Assembly: GCA_025931335.1 (NCBI GenBank)
Contig: JAICNG010000017.1
Span: forward strand, 1-52,911
DNA from: Gemmatimonadaceae bacterium
GTDB taxonomy: Bacteria; Gemmatimonadota; Gemmatimonadetes; Gemmatimonadales; Gemmatimonadaceae
Direction: 5' to 3'
DNA: 52,911 nt
Shown in pieces: positions 1 to 8,098 of this stretch. The notes beneath the pieces were generated by a model. That model was not told where the DNA came from and made no database searches. It saw nothing but the letters and a program-made list of their open reading frames with translations. Within the stretch, counting starts at the first letter, position 1, and every line of letters begins with the position of its first letter. Position numbers and translations under genes: made by a program.

Positions 1-20
1 CCCGCGACACTGTGCGACAG

Positions 21-103
21 TGGTGGGGGAAGGATTCGAACCTTCGAAGGCCGGAGCCGACAGATTTACAGTCTGTTCCCGTTGACCGCTTGGGTACCCC
101 ACC
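21..103 (-). tRNA. tRNA-Tyr (anticodon GTA)
   Basis: Read on the minus strand, a 7-bp acceptor stem (GGTGGGG at 103-97 with CCCCACC at 28-22) encloses an 83-nt tRNA with a long variable arm, as expected for class II tRNA-Tyr. The anticodon loop reads CTGTAAA, giving anticodon GTA. The discriminator is A at position 21 and CCA is not encoded. It lies 51 nt downstream of tRNA-Thr and is probably cotranscribed. The Thr-Tyr order matches the common bacterial thrU-tyrU-glyT-thrT-tuf arrangement, so tRNA-Gly, tRNA-Thr and tuf may follow beyond the left edge (inference). Confidence 0.95.
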
Positions 104-154
104 GATCGGATCACGCCGATCGCCCCGCGTCGAGTACCCTGGCGACTCGCTCAG

Positions 155-227
155 AGCTGACGGCGAGAATCGAACTCGCAACCTGCCGCTTACAAGGCGG
201 CTGCTCTGCCATTTGAGCTACGTCAGC
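155..227 (-). tRNA. tRNA-Thr (anticodon TGT)
   Basis: On the minus strand the acceptor stem GCTGACG (227-221) pairs with CGTCAGC (162-156), with discriminator T at 155. The total is 73 nt. The anticodon loop CTTGTAA gives anticodon TGT (threonine). The T-arm contains the expected GGTTCGATTC-type loop (here AGTTCGATTC). CCA is not encoded. It is the first gene after the promoter at 254-282. Confidence 0.95.
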
Positions 228-253
228 GCACGGCAGTTTTTTGCGAGACTCTT

Positions 254-282
254 AGGATAACCAGGGCGGAAAAGGGTGTCAA
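254..282 (-). promoter_or_regulatory. sigma-70-type promoter of the tRNA-Thr/tRNA-Tyr unit
   Basis: On the minus strand TTGACA (282-277) is followed by exactly 17 nt and then TATCCT (259-254). The -35 is a perfect consensus and the -10 matches 4 of 6 positions. Transcription would start near 247, about 20 nt before the 5' end of tRNA-Thr. It sits between the stop of cysS (302) and the tRNA, so the tRNAs need not depend on cysS transcription. Confidence 0.75.
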
Positions 283-301
283 TACACGATCCGACAGCGA
301 C

Positions 302-1747
302 TTAGACGCCCCGCACCAACCGCCACTCCGTGCCCCCCGGCCCATCCTTCACCTCCACCCCGCGCGCTTCGATCTCCTGCCGAATGGCGTCGGCGCGCGA
401 AAAGTCGCGCGCCGCGCGCGCCTCGCGCCGCGCGGCGAGCCGGCTCTCCACCCACTCCGCCAGGCGCTCTCGCTCGAGCCGCGCATCTGCATCCCCATCG
501 ACGTCCTCCGGCCGGGGGGTGAGGTCGAGCACCCCGTCCATCGTCGCGAACGCCTGCCGGCCGCGCTCCAGCGCCGCCGCATCCGTGCCCCCGCGATCCA
601 GCTCGGCGTTCGCGGACTTAATGAAGGTGAAGAGCGCGCCAACGGCCTCCGGCGCATTCAAATCGTCGAACAGCGCCGCCCGGAAGTCGCGCTCCGCCTC
701 CTCCGCGGCGCGCGCCAACACGGGGGTGCCACCCCGTGCCTTGGCGAGTCGGTCGGCGAACTCCCCGATGCGCCGCACCGCCCGGACCGATGACTCGAGC
801 GCCTCGTCCTTGAGGTTCAGCTGCTTTCGGTAGTGGACGTTGAACAGGAGATGGCGGACCGCCACGCCGGGGATCTTCTGGTCCCGGAGCGTGCTCACCG
901 TGACGACGTTGCCGACCCGCTTGGCCATCTTCGACCCCTCCACGAGGAGAAACTCCCCGTGGCACCACATGCGGGCGAACTCGACGCCCGTCGCGCCCTC
1001 CGACTGCGCGATCTCGTCCTCGTGATGCGGGAAGATGAGATCCACGCCGCCGCAGTGAATGTCGAGCGTTTCCCCGAGGTATTTCATCGACATCGCCGAG
1101 CACTCGAGATGCCACCCCGGGCGCCCGCGTCCCCAGGGCGAGTCCCAGGCGGCGCCGGTCCGCTCGTCCTCCGGCTTCGCCGCCTTCCAGAGCGCGAAAT
1201 CGCGCACGTCCTCCTTGTTGTACTCGTCGGTCGCGACGCGTGCCCCCGGCTTGATCGTGCGCGTGTCCAGACGCGAGAGCCGGCCGTAGCGTGGGAAGTT
1301 GGAGATCGCGTAGTAGATCGAGCCGTCGTCAGCGCGGTAGGCGAGGCCACGATCCATGAGGCGCTTCACGATCCCGATCATCTCCGGGATATGCTCCGTC
1401 GCCTTCGGATAGACCTCGGCGTCCTCGATCCGCATGAACCGCCGGTCACGATGGAAGAGCTCCGTCACCGGCTCGGTGATGTCGGTGACCGAGCGGCCCT
1501 CGTCCGCCGCGCTCTTGATGATCTTGTCGTCGACGTCGGTGAGGTTCATCACCTGCAGCACGCGCCACCCGCGAAGCCGCAGCGTACGCCGCAGCAAGTC
1601 CTCGAACAGGAAAGTGCGAAAGTTCCCGATGTGGGCAGGTTTGTACACGGTGGGCCCGCACGTGTACATCCGAACGGTCTCGCCGTCCGCTGGCGCGAAC
1701 GGCTCGACCCGTCGCGACATCGTGTTGTAGAGGGCGAACTCCGACAT
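302..1747 (-). CDS. cysS: Cysteinyl-tRNA synthetase
   Basis: Class I aminoacyl-tRNA synthetase that charges tRNA-Cys in the cytoplasm; 481 aa, normal length. The HIGH-type motif is PAHIGN at residues 37-42. The zinc site is visible as Cys30 (YTCGPTVY), Cys216 (WHLECSAM) and the His pair of FPHHEDE near 241. The KMSKS loop reads KMAKR (273-277), keeping both lysines but changing both serines. I start at the ATG at 1747 because family homology begins at MSEFALYNT; a longer open frame to 1879 adds 44 residues without family resemblance. It lies 32 bp downstream of the ABC ATPase gene and may share its transcript. Confidence 0.96.
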   Translation of the reverse strand: MSEFALYNTMSRRVEPFAPADGETVRMYTCGPTVYKPAHIGNFRTFLFEDLLRRTLRLRGWRVLQVMNLTDVDDKIIKSAADEGRSVTDITEPVTELFHRDRRFMRIEDAEVYPKATEHIPEMIGIVKRLMDRGLAYRADDGSIYYAISNFPRYGRLSRLDTRTIKPGARVATDEYNKEDVRDFALWKAAKPEDERTGAAWDSPWGRGRPGWHLECSAMSMKYLGETLDIHCGGVDLIFPHHEDEIAQSEGATGVEFARMWCHGEFLLVEGSKMAKRVGNVVTVSTLRDQKIPGVAVRHLLFNVHYRKQLNLKDEALESSVRAVRRIGEFADRLAKARGGTPVLARAAEEAERDFRAALFDDLNAPEAVGALFTFIKSANAELDRGGTDAAALERGRQAFATMDGVLDLTPRPEDVDGDADARLERERLAEWVESRLAARREARAARDFSRADAIRQEIEARGVEVKDGPGGTEWRLVRGV

Positions 1748-1779
1748 TTCGCGGAAGCTAGAGAGCGCCCGATGGACGG

Positions 1780-2688
1780 TCAACGGACGGGTGATCGCTC
1801 CTCCGCGACGCGCGTGCGGGACAGGCTGCCCACCAGCACAACGCGCGAGCCGTGCACGGCGATCCCGAGGCGCCGGCACTCCGACAGCACGTCTTCCGCG
1901 GACGCGCCGCCGAGCGCCACCCGGACGGTTCGCGGACCGGCTGAGCGCGCCGGCCGGTGCCGGCTCAGGCGCGACGCGACGCGAGGCGCGTGGTCGACGG
2001 TGAGCTCGAGTGCGCGCGGGAGCGGGGCCGCGAGCGCACGAAGCCTGCCCTCGTCCAGCGCCAGCACCCGCGATGCAACCGCGGCCAACGTGCGCGCGTG
2101 GGCGGCTGACACCACCACGGTCACGCCGCGCCCGGCGAGCCAGGCAATCACCTCCGGAATGTCGCGTCCGCTCGCCGGGTCCGCATCATCCGCGATGTCG
2201 TCGAGCAGCGCGAGACGCGGGGGCAGAAGCGCCACCTCGGCGAGTGCGAGACGACGCAGCTCGCTCGCGGTGAGGCGAGACAGGCGCACCGACGCGGCCG
2301 CGTTGAGCCCGACCCGCTCCAACGCCAGCCGGAGCGCGGCATCCGTAGGCGTGGCGTCACGACGCAGCGCGGCGTGCGCAAGCGACTCGGCGACCGTCAT
2401 GCAGCCGTAATGCGATGGGACGGAGCGGTAGAGTACACCCGGGGGACGCCCGGCCGGCGAGGCGCGTTCGCCGAACCAGTGCACGCGGCCGCGGTCGGGA
2501 CGCAGAAGCCCCGCGGCGCACATCAGGAGCGTGCTCTTTCCCGACCCTGACCGTCCGGTGACGACGACCACTTCGCCCCGGCGCACGTGCAGCGTGACGC
2601 CGCGGAGCGCATCGACGGTGGCGCGGCAGCTCCCGAGCCCGACGCGGTACCGCTTGTGGATGTCGAACAGTCGAAGCGCGTGGGACAT
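1780..2688 (-). CDS. ABC-type ATPase domain protein, degenerate, with no partner permease
   Basis: 302 aa. The Walker A motif is intact (GRSGSGKST, residues 45-53). The signature position reads LTASE (139-143) rather than LSGGQ. Walker B is RLALLDD (158-164), where the usual catalytic Glu after the Asp is Asp. The last 90 residues after the NBD are poorly conserved and resemble no family I know. N-terminal spacing and order resemble the FtsE/LolD group, but no permease is adjacent; the next gene is cysS. Either a diverged transporter subunit whose permease is elsewhere, or an ATP-binding protein with slow hydrolysis. Family call firm, function unknown. Confidence 0.75.
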   Translation of the reverse strand: MSHALRLFDIHKRYRVGLGSCRATVDALRGVTLHVRRGEVVVVTGRSGSGKSTLLMCAAGLLRPDRGRVHWFGERASPAGRPPGVLYRSVPSHYGCMTVAESLAHAALRRDATPTDAALRLALERVGLNAAASVRLSRLTASELRRLALAEVALLPPRLALLDDIADDADPASGRDIPEVIAWLAGRGVTVVVSAAHARTLAAVASRVLALDEGRLRALAAPLPRALELTVDHAPRVASRLSRHRPARSAGPRTVRVALGGASAEDVLSECRRLGIAVHGSRVVLVGSLSRTRVAEERSPVR

Positions 2689-2741
2689 GGGGCGCCTGAA
2701 GAAGGTGCCCCAATGTGATCAGTCCGTGCAGAACCCTCGCA

Positions 2742-3914
2742 TCAGCCGCGCGCGGTGCGGCGCGAACGGGCGCGCGTCCGCTTGCGATGAACGCGATCGA
2801 TGGCCTCGACGACGGGCGCCGGATCGAACCGCACCGGGTCGGTGGTCGGAAGGCCGGTCTCCCGCTCGATGGCCTTGATGGCGGCCTTCGCCTTCCGCTC
2901 CGACAGATCGTACGTGTTCAACGATACCGCGATCACGGGCGCCGGGCGCAGGTGCTTCACGAGCGCCTCGTGCAGCTCGATGAGCGCGCCGAGAGGCGGC
3001 AGCTTCAGCCACGGGTTGTTGGTGATGTGCACTCGCGATGGCTGATGACACATCACCATCGCGTGCGGCAGCGACCCGTGAATGAGGCCGAGCGTCACTC
3101 CTGAATAGCCTGGGTGAATCACCGAGCCCTGGCCTTCCACGAGCACGATGTCCGCCTGCTTCGCCGCGTCGAGGACGAGACGTTCGGCTGCACCGGCGAT
3201 GAAATCGGCGACGACCGCATCGACGGCGATTCCCCCGCCGTCGATCAGGATACCGGTCTGCCCCGTGCCCGCGAACGCGACGCGGTGCCCGCGATCGGCG
3301 AGTCCGTCGCGCATCTGGAGCGCGGCCGTCATTTTCCCGATGTTGCAGTCCGCTCCGACGGTGAGGACGACGGTCGCATCCACCGCGCGAACGCGTCCCG
3401 CGGCGACGGGAAGATCACGGGGTGGACGCCGCAGGTCATGAATCGCGACGCCGTGTCGTGCCGCGAGCTCGCGGAGCTCCTGGTCGTCGCTGATGAACGT
3501 GTGCAGCCCGCTCCAAATGTCCATCCCCTGCTCGATCGCGCGGCGGATGGTCGTTCGCCACTCGTCAGGCAGGCGCCCGCCCTGCGGCGCGATGCCGATG
3601 AGTAGGGCCGTCGGCTGGAGCGAGAGGCCCTCCTCGAGGCTGGCGAGGACCGGAATGTCGCCGCCGAACCCGAGAATGTCTTCGACCGTCTTCCCGGCGC
3701 GCCGCGAATCGATGACTCCGAGCACGCGCTCCGGCGTGTACCGGATGCACGAGTTCGCCGTCTTCGAGGTGAGGGGACCGAACTGGCCCTCGGCGAGAAT
3801 GAGGAAACGTATCGACGGCGGGGACGACGGTCTCACAGGCGGTCGAGGGGCACTCAAATCGGCGCCCCTCGATCCCCTGGACCCCTTCGATCCCTCAGGC
3901 GCCCCGACCTTCAC
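2742..3914 (-). CDS. DUF1611 P-loop protein (DgcN-type N-acyltransferase family)
   Basis: 390 aa from the GTG at 3914. The conserved part begins near residue 35 (RFLILAEGQFGPLTSKTA) and carries a P-loop-like GADCNIGKM (187-195) followed by a GTGQTG segment, typical of DUF1611. Characterised members (DgcN) act in D-glutamate catabolism with a DgcA epimerase; no dgcA is adjacent, so substrate is uncertain. The GTG at 3914 overlaps the stop of the upstream permease (GTGA) and has GGAG 8 nt upstream. About 20 of the first 26 residues (Lys/Gly/Ser/Arg-rich) are translated from a family A repeat. An in-frame GTG at 3836 would exclude the repeat but lacks a ribosome site. Start uncertain, family call good. 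Confidence 0.85.
   Translation of the reverse strand: MKVGAPEGSKGSRGSRGADLSAPRPPVRPSSPPSIRFLILAEGQFGPLTSKTANSCIRYTPERVLGVIDSRRAGKTVEDILGFGGDIPVLASLEEGLSLQPTALLIGIAPQGGRLPDEWRTTIRRAIEQGMDIWSGLHTFISDDQELRELAARHGVAIHDLRRPPRDLPVAAGRVRAVDATVVLTVGADCNIGKMTAALQMRDGLADRGHRVAFAGTGQTGILIDGGGIAVDAVVADFIAGAAERLVLDAAKQADIVLVEGQGSVIHPGYSGVTLGLIHGSLPHAMVMCHQPSRVHITNNPWLKLPPLGALIELHEALVKHLRPAPVIAVSLNTYDLSERKAKAAIKAIERETGLPTTDPVRFDPAPVVEAIDRVHRKRTRARSRRTARG
3841..3898 (+). repeat. Family A palindromic tandem-repeat element, copy 1 (asymmetric)
   Basis: The short left arm GGTCGAGGGG (3841-3850) faces a longer right arm of degenerate 9-bp units (cccctcgat, cccctggac, cccttcgat) at 3865-3897. The centre contains GGCGCCCCTC. 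This copy lies inside the open frame at the start of the DUF1611 gene, so its right arm is read as protein. Confidence 0.7.
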
Positions 3915-5110
3915 GCCACTCGCTCCCGCCGCGCCTCCGCCAGCGTGAGCGGATCAACACCCGGCGGTGGCGGGATGAGCACACCCCCCTTCGCGGCGGG
4001 CACGCGGATCACCAGCACGCTGTCGCGAGTCGTTCGCCGGAATCCTTGTCCCTCGTAGATACGGCTGATCAGAATGCGCCGCACCACGACCATCACGAGC
4101 GCGAGCGTCGGTACGGCCACAATGAGCCCAACCGGGCCAAGCAGCTTCCCCATGATCAGGACCGACATGATCGTGAGCACCGGGGGCAGGTCGATCTGCT
4201 TCTGCATGATCCGCGGCAGCACCACGTTCGCTTCAATGACGTGAATCACCACGCCTAACGCCGCCACCAGCAGGGCGTGGGTGAAGCCGCTGAAGCCCCA
4301 AATGCCGTTCCCGGCGATGACGAACAGGGCCGGCAGGACGGTCGACACGAGACTGCCGAAGAACGGCACGACGGCGACGACGCCGGTGAAGACGCCGAAC
4401 GTCAGCCAGTAGGGGACCTTGAGAAGATACAGCCCCACCGCCGTGAACACGCCGAGGATCGTCATGGCGAGCAGCTGGCCAACGATCCACGACCGGAGCG
4501 TGTTGGCCAGATCGCCGAGGACGTCGCGCACCAGGTCGCGGTGCACCGGCGGGAACATCGCGATCATCCATTCTCGATAGAGTCCCGGGTGTAGCGCGAG
4601 GTACAACGACATGATGGCGACGGCGAAGACGTTGATCGCGCCGTGGAGGAGCCCGAAGAACTTGGGGACGAGATCGCCGAATGCACCGCTGACACGCTCG
4701 TAGACGGCCCGCAGCAGCGTATTCTCGCCCGGCCGGAATGCGTCCTGAAGCGCGGGGAATCGTGAGACGAGGCGCTCCAGCCCGCGCTCCCAGTTCTGGA
4801 TGTAATCGGGTAGAACGCGGATCAGCGCCTGCGTCTGGTCGATGACCGGCGGCACCAGCACCCAGAACAACGCGATGACGGCGGCCAGCGTCGACACGAC
4901 GGCGATGGCGAGCGAGACGCCGCGCGTCAGGTGAGCACGATCCCGCAACCAGTCGGCGACGGCGCCGAGGTACAGCGAGATCAGGATCGAGATGAACAGC
5001 AGGATGAACAGTTCGGCCGCGTGGCCGAACAGGAGGATCAGCAGAACGGTGATGACGACTGCGGTAAGAAGGGGCGCGAAGCGAAAGCGCCCCACCGTCA
5101 GGGCGCTCAC
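3911..5110 (-). CDS. AI-2E family transporter (PerM/TqsA-type membrane protein)
   Basis: 399 aa. Two or three N-terminal hydrophobic segments, a soluble region with WERGLERLVSRFP near residue 110, then five or so further membrane segments ending in FIxxN/VLP features (EANVVLPRIMQ, PPVLTIMSVLIMGKLLGPVGLIVAVP) typical of the AI-2E/PerM family. The family includes quorum-signal exporters and ion antiporters, so the substrate cannot be read from sequence. The start is the GTG at 5110, which overlaps the stop of pspA (GTGA); the longer frame upstream is a shadow of pspA. It likely forms one transcript with pspA and the YbjN-like gene upstream. Confidence 0.9.
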   Translation of the reverse strand: MSALTVGRFRFAPLLTAVVITVLLILLFGHAAELFILLFISILISLYLGAVADWLRDRAHLTRGVSLAIAVVSTLAAVIALFWVLVPPVIDQTQALIRVLPDYIQNWERGLERLVSRFPALQDAFRPGENTLLRAVYERVSGAFGDLVPKFFGLLHGAINVFAVAIMSLYLALHPGLYREWMIAMFPPVHRDLVRDVLGDLANTLRSWIVGQLLAMTILGVFTAVGLYLLKVPYWLTFGVFTGVVAVVPFFGSLVSTVLPALFVIAGNGIWGFSGFTHALLVAALGVVIHVIEANVVLPRIMQKQIDLPPVLTIMSVLIMGKLLGPVGLIVAVPTLALVMVVVRRILISRIYEGQGFRRTTRDSVLVIRVPAAKGGVLIPPPPGVDPLTLAEARRERVA

Positions 5111-5916
5111 TTCGTCGGCTTCTCCTTGCTCGGCAGGTCGTCGATCTCGGCCTGGACCGTCTCTTCCTGGCGCACGGGCTGGGCTTCGCCAACGCCCTTC
5201 CCCAGCTGCCGCGACTGCGGCGCCGCACCACCCGGGAGCATCCCCATCTTCTGCTTCAGCTCGAGCAGCCGAGCGTCCACGTTGGAGGCGGCGCTCCCCT
5301 TCTCCAGACGCTTGAACTCGTTCTGGAGCTTGTCGCCCGAGAACTCCTCCTCGATCTCCGCGCTGGCGACCAGCCGCCGCTCGTTCTGCTCGATGCGCTC
5401 CTCCATCCGCGAGAACGCCTCGAAGGCGGAGGTCTCGCTCATCGAGGACATCGTCTCCTGGATGCGCTGCTGCGCCTGGGCCCGCTTCTGCCGCGCGATC
5501 AGCAGATTCTTCTTGCGCTTCGCTTCCTCGATCTTGTCGTTGAGATCGCGGAGCGAGTTCTTCAGCTTGTCGGTCTCGGCGCGATGCGTCTCCCAGGTGA
5601 CCTGGAGCTGCTGCGCATAGGTGAAGTGCTCGTTGTAGCGCACCAGGGCCTGCTTCGCGAGATCGTCGCGCCCTTCCTGGACGGCGAGCATCGCGCGTCG
5701 CTCCCAATCCTGCGCATTTCTGAGCTCGCCGTCGGCCTGATCGCGGAGGCGCTTCTCGTCGGCGATCGCGGCGGCCACCTGCTGCTTCGCCTTGGCGAGC
5801 TGGCCGCGCATGTCAACGATGATCTGATTCAGCATCTTCTCGGGGTTTTCCGCCGAGGAGATGAGATCGTTGATATTCGAGCGGATCAGGGTCGTGAGAC
5901 GGTCAATGAGGCCCAT
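5107..5916 (-). CDS. pspA: PspA/IM30 family protein
   Basis: 269 aa, almost entirely predicted coiled coil. The N-terminus MGLIDRLTTLIRSNINDLIS is the amphipathic helix typical of PspA/Vipp1, followed by the conserved AENPEKMLNQIIVDMRGQL segment. The family forms ESCRT-III-like rings on stressed membranes and maintains envelope integrity. A proline/Gln-rich C-terminal tail ends in Lys. The start at 5916 is set by this canonical N-terminus; upstream frame is unrelated. It sits 2 nt after the YbjN-like gene and overlaps the AI-2E gene by 4 nt. No pspF-type regulator is seen nearby. Confidence 0.93.
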   Translation of the reverse strand: MGLIDRLTTLIRSNINDLISSAENPEKMLNQIIVDMRGQLAKAKQQVAAAIADEKRLRDQADGELRNAQDWERRAMLAVQEGRDDLAKQALVRYNEHFTYAQQLQVTWETHRAETDKLKNSLRDLNDKIEEAKRKKNLLIARQKRAQAQQRIQETMSSMSETSAFEAFSRMEERIEQNERRLVASAEIEEEFSGDKLQNEFKRLEKGSAASNVDARLLELKQKMGMLPGGAAPQSRQLGKGVGEAQPVRQEETVQAEIDDLPSKEKPTK

Positions 5917-5918
5917 GC

Positions 5919-6323
5919 TCAGCGTGCCTCGCGAAAAGGCGCCAGCTCGCGAAGATGTGCCGCGAGCGCGAGTGTGATGCCCTCGTAGCTGGCGAGGAAT
6001 TCCTCGTAGTCGAGGTGAGACAGCTCGAGCGCTTCGGTGAGCACAATCGCGTCGGATTGAATGCCGTACGAGCCGTGCACGAGATCGGACGCGTTGAGCT
6101 CCAGCAGGCGACGGGCGAGGCCCGCGGCCGCGCGCTCGTCCTTCGGCAAGTCCATCACCTTGACGCGCAGCAACGCGACGGGGGGCGAATAATTGACCAC
6201 GACATCGGCATCGAGCATGCCTCCGGGCTTCACGATCCAGAGCCCTGGCTCGACTTCGGTGTAGTTTGCGCCCTCGCTCGCGAGGCGGTCCAGAAAGCTT
6301 TCGAGTTCTTCTCGGGTGACCAT
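5919..6323 (-). CDS. YbjN/CesT-like domain protein
   Basis: 134 aa acidic cytosolic protein. The pattern (MVTREELESFLDRL, then GLWIVKP, a hydrophobic strand VALLRVKVMDLP, LLELNASDLVHGSYGIQSDAIVLTEALE) matches the YbjN/type III chaperone-like fold, which binds other proteins rather than catalysing reactions. It directly precedes pspA (2 nt gap), suggesting a role with PspA in the envelope response; this is inference from context. No catalytic motif is visible. Confidence 0.75.
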   Translation of the reverse strand: MVTREELESFLDRLASEGANYTEVEPGLWIVKPGGMLDADVVVNYSPPVALLRVKVMDLPKDERAAAGLARRLLELNASDLVHGSYGIQSDAIVLTEALELSHLDYEEFLASYEGITLALAAHLRELAPFREAR

Positions 6324-6452
6324 GAAGCACCTGGGTGTGCGGGCGGCCTCGACGCGGATACGCTTTCCCTACGCACGGCGCGGTCCCGCTGTTTCCGCGT
6401 CCCTCGCGCACAGCGTAACGACGCGTCCGGCGGGAAGATAGCCTTGAACGGC

Positions 6453-6540
6453 GAAGGGATCAAAGGGATCAACGGGGTCGATGGGATCCAGGGCGCGCCC
6501 CCGGACCGCCTTCGATCGCCTCTTATCCCTCGACCCCTCA
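6453..6540 (+). repeat. Family A palindromic tandem-repeat element, copy 2
   Basis: The left arm (6453-6495) has units gaagggatc, aaagggatc, aacggggtc, gatgggatc. The centre is GGGCGCGCCC (6491-6500) and the right arm (6509-6540) ends TTATCCCTCGACCCCTCA. The last three bases are the TGA stop of the serine dehydratase alpha gene on the minus strand, so the element supplies that stop codon. The rest of the 214-bp gap (6324-6452) shows no feature I can support. Confidence 0.75.
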
Positions 6541-7416
6541 GGTCTTTTTCAGCTGCACCAATCGCTCTCGCGTCAGCCGCCGGCCGGTGGGCGTCGCGGC
6601 GAGACCGCCGCCCGCGGTCTCCCGGTAGCGGACATCCATGCTCCGCCCGATCTCGCCCATCGTGTCGATGACCTCATCGACGGGAATGCGGAACTCGATG
6701 CCGGCGAGCGCCATCTCGATGGCGGCCATCGCGATCGCGGCGCCCGTGGCGTTGCGGAAGACGCAGGGAATCTCGACGAGTCCGCCGAGCGGGTCGCAGA
6801 TGAGGCCGAGCGTCCCTTGCATCGCGAGCGCGGTCGCGTGTCCGGCCTGGGCCGGCGTGCCGCCGCACATCTCGGTCGCCGCGCCGGCCGCCATTGCGGC
6901 CGCGGCTCCGGTTTCCGCCTGACACCCGCCTTCCGCGCCCGAGAGCGATGCCCGCTCGGCGATCACCGCGCCGATGAGGCCGGCGGTCGCGAGGGCATCG
7001 ACCAGGCGGTCGTCATCGATCGCGCGCGATGCGGCGAGCCCGGTGAGCACCGCTGGCAGGACGCCCGCACCGCCGGCGGTCGGCGCGGCGACGATGACCC
7101 CCATCGCGGCGTTCACCTCCTGCACCGCAAGGGCGCGCGCCAGGACATCGCGAAAGAGCGTGCCCGCAAGCGGGCCTGGCGGGCCGTCGCGCAGCTTGGC
7201 GGCGTCACCGCCAACCAGCCCCGAGGCCGAGCGAAGGTCGCCGCGCATTCCGCGCTCCACGGCGCCGCGCATGATGTCGAGGGCGCGGCGCAGCGCCGAC
7301 CGGATGTCGGCGACGGACCGTCCCTGATCGCGCGCTTCGGCATCGAGCGCCACGCGCGCGAGGGATGACCCCTGCGTCTCGGCCGCGGCGATCGCCGCCT
7401 GAAGCGACGAGAACAT
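6538..7416 (-). CDS. sdaAA: L-serine ammonia-lyase, iron-sulfur dependent, alpha subunit
   Basis: 292 aa. Together with the beta subunit it deaminates L-serine to pyruvate and ammonia using a [4Fe-4S] cluster. Cluster cysteines are visible in GGCQAETG, TEMCGGTP and the IPCVFRNATGA segment; the glycine/alanine-rich AAAAMAAGAATEMCGG stretch is diagnostic of SdaA alpha. The gene begins 1 nt after the beta gene stop, and the pair is surely cotranscribed. The stop codon lies in a family A repeat. Confidence 0.95.
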   Translation of the reverse strand: MFSSLQAAIAAAETQGSSLARVALDAEARDQGRSVADIRSALRRALDIMRGAVERGMRGDLRSASGLVGGDAAKLRDGPPGPLAGTLFRDVLARALAVQEVNAAMGVIVAAPTAGGAGVLPAVLTGLAASRAIDDDRLVDALATAGLIGAVIAERASLSGAEGGCQAETGAAAAMAAGAATEMCGGTPAQAGHATALAMQGTLGLICDPLGGLVEIPCVFRNATGAAIAMAAIEMALAGIEFRIPVDEVIDTMGEIGRSMDVRYRETAGGGLAATPTGRRLTRERLVQLKKT

Positions 7417-7417
7417 G

Positions 7418-8086
7418 CTAGCCGGCCACCTTCTCCAACGCGCGCGTCATACGCACCCACTCGAGCGTGCGAATCTGCGTCAGCGCCTGATCGCCCGGCG
7501 GGTCGTCGAGCTCGAGCACCATGAACGCGTCGCCGCCCCGCTCCTTTCGGGAGACGCGCATCGTCGCGAGGTTGACCCCCTCGTCGGCGAGAATGCCGCA
7601 AATGCGCGCGATGGACCCGGGTTGATCGCGCGCCACGAGGACGATCGTCCACAGCGCGCCGCTCACCTCCACTGGAAAGCCGTCGATCCGCGTCAGGCGC
7701 ACGCGGCCGGCACCTAACGACTCCCCGACCAGCTCCACGGTGGTGTCATCCCGCTCGAGGGTGAGGCGCACGGTGTTCGGATGCGCGTCCTCATCGATCG
7801 TCGTCTTCTCGACTCGATAGGCCAGGCCCTCCCGGTCAGCGATGTCGAGGGCGTCCCGGATGCGCTCATCATCGGGCTTGAACCCGAGCAGCCCGCCGAC
7901 GAGCGCCTTGTCCGTCCCGTGGCCTTCCCCGGTGCGGGCGAACGACCCATGCAGCTCGAGCCTGGCGCGTTGCGGCGTGCCTCCCACCAGCGACCGGCCC
8001 AGCAATCCGATGCGGCAGGCGCCCGCCGTATGCGACGACGACGGCCCAACCATGACGGGCCCGATGATGTCGAGGAGAGAAACCAT
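7418..8086 (-). CDS. sdaAB: L-serine ammonia-lyase, iron-sulfur dependent, beta subunit
   Basis: 222 aa. The N-terminal SLLDIIGPVMVGPSSSHTAGACRIG is the hallmark of the SdaA beta domain and holds a conserved substrate-pocket SSSHT motif. The C-terminal region (VARDQPGSIARICGILADEGVNLATMRVSR) is an ACT domain, a known serine-binding regulatory module. The two-subunit layout is the Gram-positive type rather than the fused E. coli type. The gene lies 12 bp downstream of the uvrA stop, so readthrough from uvrA upstream is not needed but possible. Confidence 0.95.
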   Translation of the reverse strand: MVSLLDIIGPVMVGPSSSHTAGACRIGLLGRSLVGGTPQRARLELHGSFARTGEGHGTDKALVGGLLGFKPDDERIRDALDIADREGLAYRVEKTTIDEDAHPNTVRLTLERDDTTVELVGESLGAGRVRLTRIDGFPVEVSGALWTIVLVARDQPGSIARICGILADEGVNLATMRVSRKERGGDAFMVLELDDPPGDQALTQIRTLEWVRMTRALEKVAG

Positions 8087-8098
8087 GACCGACGGGCG

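Noticed and set aside
12..260. An 82-residue open frame over the left edge
   Set aside because: It runs across the two tRNA genes on the opposite strand and has no protein family features.
833..2410. A 525-residue open frame antisense to cysS and the ABC ATPase
   Set aside because: Long antisense frames are expected at this GC content; the minus-strand frames have clear family motifs.
2742..3914. A DgcN-DgcA D-glutamate catabolic pair
   Set aside because: Only the DUF1611 member is present; no enolase-superfamily epimerase lies nearby.
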